Of a stretch of DNA of 64,000 nt, positions 1 through 8,281 are shown in pieces. The first letter of the stretch is position 1. Each line of letters begins with the position of its first letter. Both the position numbers and the translations under genes were made by a program. The stretch is taken from NCBI GenBank assembly GCA_964453435.1, contig CAYVQZ010000004.1:49641-113640 (forward strand). The letters run 5' to 3'. The DNA is from CAYVQZ01 sp964453435 (lineage in GTDB: Bacteria > Abyssobacteria > SURF-5). The notes beneath the pieces are model-generated. The model worked only from the letters and a program-made list of their open reading frames with translations. It was not told where the DNA came from and did not search any database.

Positions 1-137
1 GCCTCCTACGCTGCCTTCTCGGCAGCATGAGAAATCGTGGAACGGATTCACAGTGAGTGTGTCCCACGGTTCTTGCTGAAGGTGTTCCGCTTCGGTTATT
101 GGGGGACACCATGCCGCATGGTGTCCCCCAATAACCG
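1..137. repeat. Spacer repeat mosaic with a perfect palindrome
   Basis: Bases 7-50 match the module with CTTCTCGGCAGCATGA also present near 1781 and, in variant form, near 14097. Bases 93-137 form a perfect inverted repeat with 18-bp arms (GGTTATTGGGGGACACC core) around a 9-base centre ATGCCGCAT. The same palindrome recurs near 38764, 48457 and 55611 and, degenerate, near 50811. From 138 to 337 I see no gene and no further recognisable repeat. Confidence 0.8.
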
Positions 138-337
138 GTATCAGCAACCGTAGGAAACCATCGCGCCGCGCACAGAGCCTTGGACGCATCCACACTCGCG
201 CCGCGGCATTCCAGCGCCCGTGATTGACGGAGGTTTTGGCGACACCCTTGCTGTTCCCTGAAGCGAGGTCCGGTGATGGCTGTGTCGAGAGGAAAGCAGG
301 CCTTCGGTCGTCGGGAGTCGGGAATATGAGCGCTCAA

Positions 338-1528
338 TTAGAGAGCCTTTATGTTGTAATCGTGAAAGTCCGAGAATTTCTTCTGGTAATAGCTTGTGAT
401 TCTCCCGTCCATATCGAAGAGGTACGCAATCAAGGCGGCGCGGGCCCACATGCCGTTTCGCGCCTGCCGGAAATACATGGCCCTCGGGTTATTGTCGATC
501 TCGAACGGAATCTCCTCGTTTCGGGGAAACGGGTGCATAATGGCCGCATACCATTTCATTCGGGAGACCTTGTCCCGATTCAGATAATACTTGTCCGTGT
601 CGAGGTTTTCGAAGAAGGCGCGGTCTTCCGGCTTGTCATGTTCATGCTGGATTCTCGTCATATACAGTAAATCGACCTGGTCGATGACGTCGTTGAGGTT
701 ATCGAATTCCTTCACCGTCACGCCGCGGCCTAGTAACCAGCTTTTCATTTCGGCCGGAAGCTTGAGCCTGGGATGGTCGGGCGCAACGAAATACATTGTG
801 ATGTTGTCATATTTTGACAGGAGATTCGCGAGCGAGCGCACCGTTCTGCCTCTGCCGATATCCCCGCAGAAACAATAAATTTTGTTGTCCAATCCCCTCG
901 TCAAGCCGGGATATTTCTCCTTCAGTTCATCGAATCTGTTCCAGACCGACGAGTCTTTTGGCGAGCGGAATGAAAAGGTGATTTGGATGGTGTAGATGTC
1001 GAGCAGCGCCTGGGTCGGATGCTCGTCGGCTCCGGCTCCGCCGTTGACAATCGGCACATTGCGCTGGTTGAACTGGTCGAGGTCGTTCATCAGGTAGGCG
1101 CAGCACTCGGCGAAGTTCGCAATCCTGCTGCGCATGATGATTATGTCGAAGTAGCTGCTGAACATCCGGACGGAATCGAAGGGATTCTCGCCCTTATACT
1201 CGGATGACACCGAGGAGTCCCGAATTTCGTTGCACGTGATGCCGAGGACCTGGCAGGCGGCCATGAACGAGAGGAACGTTCTCGTGGATGCCTGGGTGAA
1301 GTACAGCATTGCCCGCTTGTGCGACAACAGGCTGGTGAGGAAGTTGTTGCCCTCCTTCGTTCGCGCGATATTTTTGATCATATCGGCGACGCTCGAGAGG
1401 TGCTCCAGGAGCCCCCTGTCAAATTGCTCCGAGAGAATGACATGTTTGAGCCGTTCGTTGCGCTGAAACTCCGGGATTTTCATCATCACGGGCCTGTTCA
1501 GCCGCGACTCGTAGTCGTATAATTCCAT
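338..1528 (-). CDS. pyrB: Aspartate carbamoyltransferase catalytic chain
   Basis: Catalyses carbamoyl phosphate plus L-aspartate to N-carbamoyl-aspartate, the committed step of cytosolic pyrimidine synthesis. Family signatures are in order: STRTF at residues 81-85 for carbamoyl phosphate, the KGE loop near 112-114, HPTQ at 170-173, a GRTV segment followed by a YFVAPD-like stretch, and HPFPR near the C-terminus (HPLPR in most members). These match PyrB rather than ornithine carbamoyltransferase. At 396 aa it is about 80 residues longer than typical chains, mainly from an N-terminal extension and a mid-protein insertion. No pyrI or other pyr gene is adjacent. Transcription probably starts at the consensus promoter near 2009-2037, which leaves a leader of more than 450 bases containing a terminator and a block of repeats. 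Confidence 0.93.
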   Translation of the reverse strand: MELYDYESRLNRPVMMKIPEFQRNERLKHVILSEQFDRGLLEHLSSVADMIKNIARTKEGNNFLTSLLSHKRAMLYFTQASTRTFLSFMAACQVLGITCNEIRDSSVSSEYKGENPFDSVRMFSSYFDIIIMRSRIANFAECCAYLMNDLDQFNQRNVPIVNGGAGADEHPTQALLDIYTIQITFSFRSPKDSSVWNRFDELKEKYPGLTRGLDNKIYCFCGDIGRGRTVRSLANLLSKYDNITMYFVAPDHPRLKLPAEMKSWLLGRGVTVKEFDNLNDVIDQVDLLYMTRIQHEHDKPEDRAFFENLDTDKYYLNRDKVSRMKWYAAIMHPFPRNEEIPFEIDNNPRAMYFRQARNGMWARAALIAYLFDMDGRITSYYQKKFSDFHDYNIKAL

Positions 1529-1579
1529 GGCAATCCTCTCTTGGTTTGAATGACGTATGTTTGTGTCTTCCGGGATGAT

Positions 1580-1860
1580 TTCTGTGTGCTTTGCTCGCTC
1601 GCCGGATACCGCGAGCGTGTTCGCCGATCCGGGTTGCCGCGCGAAGGGGACTGTGTCCGTCCGATAATTCCATGTCCTGCGCTTCGGGGGCAGTCGGCCA
1701 ATCTATCCCGCGGATTGCGCGGGACTTCGCTTCGCTCAGCGCAGAAAAGACGGGGGGATTACAGCCCCTACGCCGGCTTCTCGGCAGCATGAGCAATCGT
1801 GGGACGGATTCACGTCCCCGAAGCGAACAATCCCCGGAATCAACCGTGAGACACACTCAA
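1580..1860. repeat. Palindromic repeat mosaic inside the pyrB leader
   Basis: Contains a CCGATAATTCCA module, the CTTCGGGGGCAGT...CCAATCTATCCC module in inverted orientation, a hairpin with arms TCCCGCG/CGCGGGA around GATTG (1706-1724), and the CTTCTCGGCAGCATGA module. The same modules recur in other spacers of the window. Open frames through this block have no protein-like features and are not called as genes. Confidence 0.75.
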
Positions 1861-1877
1861 AAAGCCGGTTTCCGGTC

Positions 1878-1929
1878 AAAAAAAAAGCCCTCAATCGAGG
1901 GTGTCCCTTTCATTGCCTCTTTTGGAGGC
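1878..1929 (-). terminator. Intrinsic terminator and upstream hairpin, probable pyrB attenuator
   Basis: On the minus strand a small hairpin GCCTC-loop-GAGGC (1915-1929) is followed by CCCTC-GATT-GAGGG (1888-1901) and then a C and nine Ts (1878-1886), the form of a Rho-independent terminator. It lies between the pyrB promoter and the pyrB start codon, so it should attenuate the gene. The first hairpin carries UCC...GAGGC, similar to the PyrR-binding loop consensus but with a longer loop; control by PyrR is inference. Confidence 0.65.
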
Positions 1930-2008
1930 GGGCTTTCCGGCATTTGACCTCACCGCCCCGTACGGGCCTGACACAACCGAACGCTTGCCATTTTTTCGAA
2001 CCGGAGCT

Positions 2009-2037
2009 ATTATACCGGTCGCGCATCTGAGTGTCAA
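2009..2037 (-). promoter_or_regulatory. Consensus sigma-70 promoter for pyrB
   Basis: Read on the minus strand: TTGACA (2032-2037), a 17-base spacer, TATAAT (2009-2014). All twelve hexamer positions match the consensus and it points at pyrB. Confidence 0.85.
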
Positions 2038-2252
2038 CCCCGTTCCGGCTCATGGGTGTGCGACATGAATGGCGCCGCAGCTCTCTTTTTCCTGTGGCTG
2101 CCTCATTTCTGAGGGTAGTGTGCGCTTTCAGAATTCGATGAAGGAAGACGCCGTTCTCCGCAGGGGCACGGCGCGCCGTGCCCCTGCAGAGATATGTTCC
2201 AAGCGACGATCATGTCGCACACCCCCGGCTCATGGAAAACAGGAGGCTATTC

Positions 2253-3380
2253 ATGGCAAAAGTCATTCTTCTGGTTGCGCTTTCGCCTTTTCTCGCAATC
2301 TTTTCACTTTTTCTCTATTGGAAGCATCGTCCCCTTGCTGACATTGAGGTTGCCGGTTCTCTGGGAGTGGAGAGGTGGTGCGCTGTGCCGCCCGACGCGC
2401 ACCATTCGAACACCGACCTGTTCACATACAGGGGCAGATATCTCGTTGTGCACGCCACATCCCCGTGGCACTTCGCTTCGCCGAAGTGCAGGCTGGTGGT
2501 CCGCTCGTCCATCGACGGGAGGAACTGGGAAAAGCTTTCGGAAATCAGCATCGCCGACGAGGACGTGCGGGACCCCAAGCTGGTGGCCATTGGCGGAAAG
2601 CTGTTTCTCTATTTTCTGAGAAGCACGAAAAGGTTCGAGGCCGAGCCGACCGGGACCGCATACTGCGTGAGCGACGATGCTGTCACTTGGACCGAACCGA
2701 AGGACCTGGCAGTGGACGGGTGGCTGTTCTGGCGTCCGAAAACGAACGACGGGATTACGTTCTACGCGCCGGCATACTGGTGGGAACACGGAAAATCCAT
2801 GCTGTTCAAGTCGACCGACGGCACGAACTGGGCCGAAGTCGGACCGATTTATGAAGGCGAAAGAAACGACGAGACCGCCATCTGCTTCAGAGCGGACGGC
2901 AGCCTGGTCATGACCGCCCGGCTGGAGGTCGACCCGAATCGGTGGGGATATCATCCGGGCGCGCACACGTTAATAGGGGTGGCGAAGCCGCCATGCACCG
3001 AGTGGCAATACGCGCGCAGCCACGAGACCCGCCTTGACGGCCCCTGCTTGTTTCAAATCGGGGAACGGACATATGCCTGCGGGCGGCGCCACGTCGGAGG
3101 CTCAGCCTACATGGGCAGCGTTTGGGGCAGGAAACGCACGGCGCTCTATCTGGTGGAGCCCGATCGCCTGGTTTTCCTTTCAGACCTCCCGAGCAATGGC
3201 GACACATCCTATGGCGGCGTGGTTGTCGATGACGAATACGTCCTTCTCAGTTACTATACGAGCCCGCTCGGGAAAGATTACCCCTGGCTCGTCGGAATGC
3301 TTTCCAACACATCCATCGAAATGGCCAGATTCAAGATAGCCGACCTCGAAAAGTTGGCCGAGGGGAAACTTGCCGAATAG
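2253..3380 (+). CDS. Membrane-anchored sialidase-like (Asp-box) protein
   Basis: Predicted 375 aa. The start chosen is the ATG seven bases after AGGAGG (2241-2246); longer frames upstream lack a ribosome site. Residues 1-27 form one hydrophobic segment followed by positive charge, so the protein is probably exported and anchored. The rest shows beta-propeller repeats: SIDGRNW and STDGTNW fit the Asp-box pattern (S-x-D-x-G-x-x-W/T) of sialidases and BNR-repeat glycosidases, with a weaker third copy SDDAVTW. It may cleave or bind glycans outside the membrane. The catalytic Arg triad, Tyr and Asp of true sialidases were not traced, so enzyme activity is uncertain. It stands alone, with no operon partner. 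Confidence 0.65.
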   Translation: MAKVILLVALSPFLAIFSLFLYWKHRPLADIEVAGSLGVERWCAVPPDAHHSNTDLFTYRGRYLVVHATSPWHFASPKCRLVVRSSIDGRNWEKLSEISIADEDVRDPKLVAIGGKLFLYFLRSTKRFEAEPTGTAYCVSDDAVTWTEPKDLAVDGWLFWRPKTNDGITFYAPAYWWEHGKSMLFKSTDGTNWAEVGPIYEGERNDETAICFRADGSLVMTARLEVDPNRWGYHPGAHTLIGVAKPPCTEWQYARSHETRLDGPCLFQIGERTYACGRRHVGGSAYMGSVWGRKRTALYLVEPDRLVFLSDLPSNGDTSYGGVVVDDEYVLLSYYTSPLGKDYPWLVGMLSNTSIEMARFKIADLEKLAEGKLAE

Positions 3381-3381
3381 C

Positions 3382-3660
3382 TTAAATGTCTTCGTACAGC
3401 GCCCTGAGGGTGGGGTCCATCTACGCGAGCCGTTTTTCAGCCTCCCGGGGGGGCATTGCCTCGAGGGAACCGTCCGGATTCTGGACGACCACGCCTGCCT
3501 CTCGAAGCATTTTGTGACGCCTCTTGCGTTCTTCCTTATCCGGCGCGCATATAAGCTGGCAGTGACCGCAGGTCAGCTAGAGCTTCGTTTCCATGAGGAC
3601 ATGACGATGGCCGCCTTCCATTTCAAGACGATTGTTGTACGCTTCTATTCCGCGCAGCAT
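3382..3660 (-). pseudogene. Decayed C-terminus of an epoxyqueuosine reductase-like Fe-S protein
   Basis: Translating the minus strand gives a stretch with NNRLEMEGGH, an in-frame TAG at 3577-3579, then TCGHCQLICAPDKEER, a run ending VVQNPDGSLEAMP, a frame change at a seven-G run (3447-3453), then AEKRLA, another TAG, and MDPTLRALYEDI with a final TAA at 3382-3384. The Cys-rich and VVQNPDGSLE segments are typical of the C-terminal part of QueG-like 4Fe-4S proteins. Two stops and a frameshift mean the gene is dead, and the Fe-S N-terminal part is absent. An intact relative of the wider family lies at 45507-46316. Confidence 0.65.
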
Positions 3661-3683
3661 CGCTGAGGAGTTACACATTATCC

Positions 3684-4613
3684 GTGGCCCAGAGCAGTCC
3701 GAAAAATCAAAAGGTGGAAAAAGCTTTTCTTTTGAGCGGTTATGCGTATGCGATCGTCGCCGCAGCCCTCTGGGGAATAGCGGGGACAATCGCAAAATTC
3801 CTGTTTAACCGCGATGTTACGGCCCTCGCGCTCACGCAGGTTCGACAGACGCTCTCCTTCCTCGTTATGATGGCCTTCTTCCTGGCGTTTCGCCGCAATC
3901 TTGCCAGGGTTGCCCTGAGAGATATTCCCTATCTGGCGACGCTCGGCATTCTCGGCCTCGCAATGGTTCAGATTTCGTATTATGTCACTATCAGCAAAAT
4001 CCAAGTTGCGGCCGCAATACTGCTGCAGTATATGGCGCCGGTTTTCATTTTGATTTATTCCACAACGTTCATGAAGGAGAAACTGACCCTTCCGAAGGTC
4101 GCGGCGCTTTTGCTTGCAGTGACTGGCTGTGCATTCGTCGCAGGAATTTACAGGCTGGACCTTCTGAAGCTTAACCTTGCAGGAGTGGCGTGGGGATTGC
4201 TGGCCGCGCTGTTCTTCAGTTTCTGGACATTGTACGGGCAGGCCGGCCTGAAAAAATATGGCGCGATGACATTGTTCGCTTATGCATCGGGTTTCGGCTC
4301 CATTGTGTGGTGGATTTTGAATCCGCCGCGCTCATTTTTTTCGGTGCACTATTCGACCCTCACATGGCTGGGTTTTCTCTACATAGTCCTCTTCGGAACC
4401 GTTTTTCCTTTCGTTTTTTACCTCAAGAGCTTGGAGCGGCTGGAGGCTTCCCGCGTCAGTATCACCAGCACCCTGGAACCAGTCGTTGCGGGGGTGGCCG
4501 CCTACCTCGCGCTTGGAGAGCAAATGGATTTGCTCCAGGCTCTTGGCGGGATTCTCGTGATCGCGGCTATAATCGTTTTGCGAAGGAGCGCAACGTCGGA
4601 AAGCATGCGATGA
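3684..4613 (+). CDS. EamA/DMT-family inner-membrane transporter
   Basis: 309 aa with about ten hydrophobic helices arranged as two EamA halves; the first half begins AIVAAALWGIAGT and the second VAWGLLAALFFSFWTLYG, the usual internal duplication of drug/metabolite transporters. These move small metabolites, often amino acids or their by-products, by exchange or proton coupling; the substrate cannot be read here. The start is GTG, 13 bases after GAGGAG. No co-transcribed partner: a new promoter follows at 4645. Confidence 0.85.
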   Translation: MAQSSPKNQKVEKAFLLSGYAYAIVAAALWGIAGTIAKFLFNRDVTALALTQVRQTLSFLVMMAFFLAFRRNLARVALRDIPYLATLGILGLAMVQISYYVTISKIQVAAAILLQYMAPVFILIYSTTFMKEKLTLPKVAALLLAVTGCAFVAGIYRLDLLKLNLAGVAWGLLAALFFSFWTLYGQAGLKKYGAMTLFAYASGFGSIVWWILNPPRSFFSVHYSTLTWLGFLYIVLFGTVFPFVFYLKSLERLEASRVSITSTLEPVVAGVAAYLALGEQMDLLQALGGILVIAAIIVLRRSATSESMR

Positions 4614-4644
4614 CGTGCGGATGTGGTCATTGTGCCGGGGCCGC

Positions 4645-4674
4645 TTGACTTTCGGAATGATTTGGGGGTATAAA
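4645..4674 (+). promoter_or_regulatory. Predicted sigma-70 promoter of the O-acetylation operon
   Basis: TTGACT (4645-4650), an 18-base spacer, TATAAA (4669-4674). It lies downstream of the EamA gene and reads into the small membrane protein and MBOAT genes. The predicted start of transcription, about 4681, puts the 18-bp hairpin at 4692 at the very 5' end of the message. Confidence 0.6.
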
Positions 4675-4691
4675 TAGTTAGCTGATTTCAA

Positions 4692-4735
4692 TCTTTTCTC
4701 TTTTCGCGGGAGTGGTTCCGCGAAAAGAGAAAAGA
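4692..4735 (+). other. Perfect 18-bp inverted repeat in the 5' leader
   Basis: TCTTTTCTCTTTTCGCGG and its exact reverse complement flank an 8-base loop GAGTGGTT. There is no T-run after it on either strand, so it is not a standard terminator. Its place just after a predicted promoter suggests a leader structure that protects the message or controls downstream translation; this role is inference. Confidence 0.6.
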
Positions 4736-4790
4736 CGATTATATTCGTAGCCGCTCCAAGAGAATTTTGGGGCGGGGGGGGACGATTTTC

Positions 4791-5048
4791 TTGAAATCTT
4801 GGCTGCGAGCCATTCTCGGGATGGTAATATACGGCATATATGCCGTTTTCCTTTTGTTGATCCTCTACTTTCCGGCCGCTGAGCTTATCACGCAAATCTC
4901 TCTGAACACCCGCCTGTTCCAGTTTCGGCCTCAGGCGCGGATTGAAGATGCGCTGTTACCCTGCCTTCTCCTGGCGTTGCTGTACGCTGTCGCAACGAAT
5001 ATTCAGAGAACGCTTGCGCCGACGCAACCTTCACGGAAAGGGCCATGA
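4791..5048 (+). CDS. Small membrane protein ahead of MBOAT gene
   Basis: About 85 aa from a TTG at 4791, preceded by a G-rich stretch that can act as ribosome site; an in-frame TTG at 4767 would add eight residues. Two hydrophobic segments (AILGMVIYGIYAVFLLLIL and ALLPCLLLALLYAVA) are separated by a charged loop, giving a two-helix inner-membrane protein. No family recognised. Position directly upstream of the O-acyltransferase, behind a shared promoter, suggests it supports polysaccharide O-acetylation. It could also be a non-conserved frame. Confidence 0.45.
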   Translation: MKSWLRAILGMVIYGIYAVFLLLILYFPAAELITQISLNTRLFQFRPQARIEDALLPCLLLALLYAVATNIQRTLAPTQPSRKGP

Positions 5049-5113
5049 ACGTTTTGGTAGAGTTGAGATAGCAACACGTTCCCGAATGACAACCATGTAG
5101 CGGAAAGCGGCAT

Positions 5114-6514
5114 ATGCTGTTCAACAGCCTGGCATTCGGCGTATTCCTCGTTATTGCGTTGATCTTGTTTTGGTCGGCGCCCCGTTCTCACCGGGTCTAT
5201 ATCCTCCTCGGGCTGAGCTACTTTTTCTACATGTACTCATATCCCATTTATTTTTTCCTGCTCGCGATTCTGACTCTCGCGAACTTCGCTTTCGCGCTCG
5301 AAATCTCGCAGAAGCGGCGCCACGCAAAGCGATTTCTCGTTATCGCTATTGCGGCGGACCTCCTGAGCATCGGGTTCTTCAAATACGCAAACTTCACTCT
5401 CGGTTCGTTCGAATCGTTGGTTGGCATATTCGGGTTCAAGGCCGACCTGCCGTTTTTGGACATTGTTCTTCCGCTCGGAATCTCGTTTTACACGTTTCAG
5501 ATGATGAGCTACATCGTCGACACGTACCGGGGTGAGCCGGCCGAGGAATCGTTTTGGAATTTCGCTGCATATGTGTCCTTTTTCCCGCAACTTGTGGCCG
5601 GACCGATTGTCAGGCCCAAGACTCTTCTTCCGCAAATCAAGGCGCATCACGTTTTCGACGAGGAACGCGCCGTTCGCGGGATGTTTCTGATTGCGCAGGG
5701 GCTCGTTAAAAAGATCGTATTTGCGGACTACCTCGGCGGCTACGTGGACAAGGTGTTCGCCGCGCCGTCGGAATTCTCCGGCATCGCCACTCTCGTGGGC
5801 GTTTACGCCTATGCGTTTCAGATATACTTCGACTTTTCCGGATACACCGATATCGCCATCGGGTGCGGTAAACTGTTCGGCTTCGAGATTCCCATCAACT
5901 TCAACCTTCCGTACATAGCGAAGAATCCGCGTGAATTCTGGAGGCGCTGGCACATCTCGCTGTCCACGTGGCTGCGCGACTATCTCTACATTCCGCTGGG
6001 AGGAAATCGGAAAACGAGGGCGCGCACATACGTGAACATGATGATCACGATGTTGTTGGGAGGCCTGTGGCACGGAGCGAACTGGACCTTCGTTTTGTGG
6101 GGCGGATTCCACGGTGTGCTCATAGCGATTCAGCGATTCCTCGAAGAACGATACGCGTTCGCCAAGAAGCTTTTTTCCGATCGATGGACTGTCACGACTG
6201 TGCTCTCGGCCCTGGTGACATTCCATCTTGTTTGCTTTGGGTGGGTTCTTTTCCGTGCCGAGTCGGTGCAGGTGGCGGGCACAATCGTAAAGAACATTTT
6301 CACGGCCGGTCTCGATATCCAATCCGTTCAAGCGACGATTGTGATTATGCTTGTGATTGCCGTCTACAGCCATATACTGAGAAGCAAATGGGACCTTGAA
6401 GAGTGGTTTATCAAGTTACCTGAGCCTGTCCAAGGATTCGCTTACTCCTGCGTAACGATTGCCATATACCTGTTTTTCACCACCGAGCGCCGATTCATCT
6501 ACTTCCAATTCTAG
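5114..6514 (+). CDS. MBOAT-family O-acyltransferase (AlgI-like)
   Basis: 466 aa, multi-pass. The MBOAT hallmarks are clear: FWRRWHISLSTWLRDYLYIP with the first conserved His at 280, and GLWHGANWTF with the second, catalytic-type His at 320. AlgI-like proteins pass an acetyl group through the inner membrane for O-acetylation of alginate, cellulose or similar surface polysaccharides. The next gene, 15 bases downstream, encodes an SGNH-type periplasmic partner, the normal arrangement of these two-part systems. No polymer synthase is nearby, so the acetylated glycan is unknown. ATG start is supported by a purine-rich stretch upstream. Confidence 0.88.
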   Translation: MLFNSLAFGVFLVIALILFWSAPRSHRVYILLGLSYFFYMYSYPIYFFLLAILTLANFAFALEISQKRRHAKRFLVIAIAADLLSIGFFKYANFTLGSFESLVGIFGFKADLPFLDIVLPLGISFYTFQMMSYIVDTYRGEPAEESFWNFAAYVSFFPQLVAGPIVRPKTLLPQIKAHHVFDEERAVRGMFLIAQGLVKKIVFADYLGGYVDKVFAAPSEFSGIATLVGVYAYAFQIYFDFSGYTDIAIGCGKLFGFEIPINFNLPYIAKNPREFWRRWHISLSTWLRDYLYIPLGGNRKTRARTYVNMMITMLLGGLWHGANWTFVLWGGFHGVLIAIQRFLEERYAFAKKLFSDRWTVTTVLSALVTFHLVCFGWVLFRAESVQVAGTIVKNIFTAGLDIQSVQATIVIMLVIAVYSHILRSKWDLEEWFIKLPEPVQGFAYSCVTIAIYLFFTTERRFIYFQF

Positions 6515-6529
6515 GAGGGGTGGCGCACT

Positions 6530-7789
6530 ATGGTTGGGAAAAAAAGCGTTTGCAAATACGCTCTCCTCAAGATCGGTTTCTACTACCTCGCCATTCTTGC
6601 AACAATTACGGTTCTGAGCATTCGGGCGATCGGAACGCGCGAAATCCTTGTTGGCGCTACCAAATTCAAACCATATTCCATTCTCAAAGCAAACTGCTCC
6701 AGCCAAGACATAGGGCAGGGGACCTCGAACGTCTTGTGTTTCGGCGATTCGAATTCTTTTTGGCCGCCTGACCTCACCGCATGCTCCGACAACTTCGATG
6801 TGCACCTGCCCGGATTGATACGGAACGCCCTGGAAGGCGAGGGTCTCGAGCGGGATGTCTGTGTGTCCGAATGGGCTTTCCCGCGGGCAGGCATGTTCGA
6901 TTACTATTGCCTGTTCTACCGGGCGCAAAAGTTCTCGCCCGACCTCCTCATTGTTCCCATCAACTGGCAGTTTTTCGGATATCCGTGGGAAGAAGGCCCC
7001 GACGGACACCATCCGGAACTTTCTGCGTTCGTGCCGTTGCGGCCCGAATTGAATTCGGCGGAGTACAATCCGTTGAGGGCGAGAGGAATATCTCCCGTCA
7101 AGCATGTCGAATACAAGCTTTCCTTTCATACGCTTTATCGGTTCGGAATAAAGGCGTGGGTTCTCGATAACAAGCTGAAACCTCTTGCTTTTCTGCTGGC
7201 GCGCACCGTGGTCCCGATGTCGGTTCCCGAACTCGAGCCGCCGAGAGACGAATTCGGCCCCGAGAAACTCGCCGCCGACCCGCAGACGCTGGGCTTGCGG
7301 TTTCCCATGCATGTGGAAAAATCGAATCTTACCCTCAGAGAAGTTCAGGCGCTCGCGCAGGCGGCTTCGCAGCGCGGGACCGGGATATTGTTTTTCATCT
7401 GGCCGCTTAATTACGAGCGATTCAGCGAGTCTGGTATTTTGGACAGGCTCGCGCTCGAGCACTCGATATCTCGAATTCGGCAGGCTGCACGAGGAAGGCA
7501 CGTCTATTTTGCGGACCTCTCGGACTTGCTTGCCTATGACCATTTCGTGGATATATACGGCCACTGCACCGTGGATGGGCGCAGAAAAATAGCTGCGGCG
7601 CTTGTTCCGACAATTCGGGAGGCCCTCGATGGGCGTCCGCCTTCACTTCTTGCGACAGAAACCGGAAACGCAGGAAAAATCGATGACCTCCACGGCGCCG
7701 ATGGCCGGATGGCCGGGGATCAAGACTTTCCATCTGAACAGGCGCCGTCGCTGACGGCGACTCCTTTGTATTCGGAAGGAGTATTTTGA
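6530..7789 (+). CDS. AlgJ/AlgX-type SGNH acetyltransferase partner
   Basis: 419 aa, preceded by AGGAGG and translationally close to the MBOAT gene. An N-terminal helix (YYLAILATITVLSI) anchors the protein. GDSN at residues 72-75 supplies the nucleophile Ser of the SGNH fold, and Asp341/His345 (DIYGH) fit the C-terminal acid-base pair, though the usual spacing is DxxH. Such proteins take acetyl groups from the MBOAT channel and place them on extracellular polysaccharide. The last 50 residues are low in pattern and rich in charge. Assignment to AlgJ, AlgX or another subfamily cannot be decided from motifs. Confidence 0.72.
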   Translation: MVGKKSVCKYALLKIGFYYLAILATITVLSIRAIGTREILVGATKFKPYSILKANCSSQDIGQGTSNVLCFGDSNSFWPPDLTACSDNFDVHLPGLIRNALEGEGLERDVCVSEWAFPRAGMFDYYCLFYRAQKFSPDLLIVPINWQFFGYPWEEGPDGHHPELSAFVPLRPELNSAEYNPLRARGISPVKHVEYKLSFHTLYRFGIKAWVLDNKLKPLAFLLARTVVPMSVPELEPPRDEFGPEKLAADPQTLGLRFPMHVEKSNLTLREVQALAQAASQRGTGILFFIWPLNYERFSESGILDRLALEHSISRIRQAARGRHVYFADLSDLLAYDHFVDIYGHCTVDGRRKIAAALVPTIREALDGRPPSLLATETGNAGKIDDLHGADGRMAGDQDFPSEQAPSLTATPLYSEGVF

Positions 7790-7825
7790 GCTTCGTCCAT
7801 TATCGGAGCTTCTCTGACAACTCCC

Positions 7826-8110
7826 CCAGTTGAGAGTGTCTCACGATTACCAAGCGCAGGGAACTGTGAATCTGTCTCACGGTTGCACATTTTGCCGAAC
7901 AACAAGCTTTGGGGGTTGTACCCAATTACGGAATCCCCCCGTCTTTTCTTCGCTGAGCGGAGCGAAAGTCCCGCGCACTCGCGGGATAGATTGGCGGACT
8001 GCCCCCGAAGCACGGATTACCGACCGTGGGACACATTCATTTCCTTCACGCCTCTTCTGTGCCGCCGATAATCGCCTTCTTGAATTTCTATCGTGATTTC
8101 CATGCGGCGC
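7826..8110. repeat. Palindromic repeat mosaic upstream of portal gene
   Basis: Contains modules for CTCACGATT...GGGAACTGTGAA, CTGTACCCAATTACGGAAT-like, CGCTGAGCGGAGCGAA, the TCCCGCG-CACT-CGCGGGA hairpin (7969-7986), GACTGCCCCCGAAGCACGGA and a CGTGATTTCCATGC tail (8091-8105). About 200 bases match the block at 11838-12040 closely. No gene seen between 7790 and 8281. Confidence 0.8.
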
Positions 8111-8171
8111 CCTGTCCGCGTTTCGAGCCCGTTACCCATTGTCAGGCGTTACCTTACAAAGGAAACTTCAA

Positions 8172-8248
8172 GGATTAACGACTATTTCCTTGAGCGAGCC
8201 GCGTCGGCAATGGTATGACACTTCTGAAAACGGCGGTTGCAATGCAAC
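8172..8248 (+). promoter_or_regulatory. Leader block shared with the capsid locus, plus palindrome
   Basis: By hand, 8172-8220 aligns without gaps to 52489-52537 with about 29 of 49 identities, clustered in GATTAAC...TA.TTC.TTG and ATGGTAT-type segments. A near-perfect palindrome GTTGCAATGCAAC follows at 8236-8248. Both blocks stand just ahead of a phage structural gene, which suggests a common operator or recombination site. The similarity is moderate and needs a statistical test. Confidence 0.35.
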
Positions 8249-8281
8249 GAAGCCCAAAGGAAAAACGACGGAGGCCGCAAG

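Noticed and set aside
1580..1947. Open frames of about 80-145 codons in the repeat blocks (also near 51467-51910, 54660-54965 and 55341-55638)
   Set aside because: They translate repeated palindromic modules, differ in frame between copies and lack ribosome sites.
3370..3666. 98-codon plus-strand frame after the sialidase-like gene
   Set aside because: The opposite strand shows a recognisable decayed Fe-S reductase; the plus frame is its shadow.
4692..4735. Rho-independent terminator
   Set aside because: No T-run after the hairpin on either strand, and a promoter lies directly in front of it.
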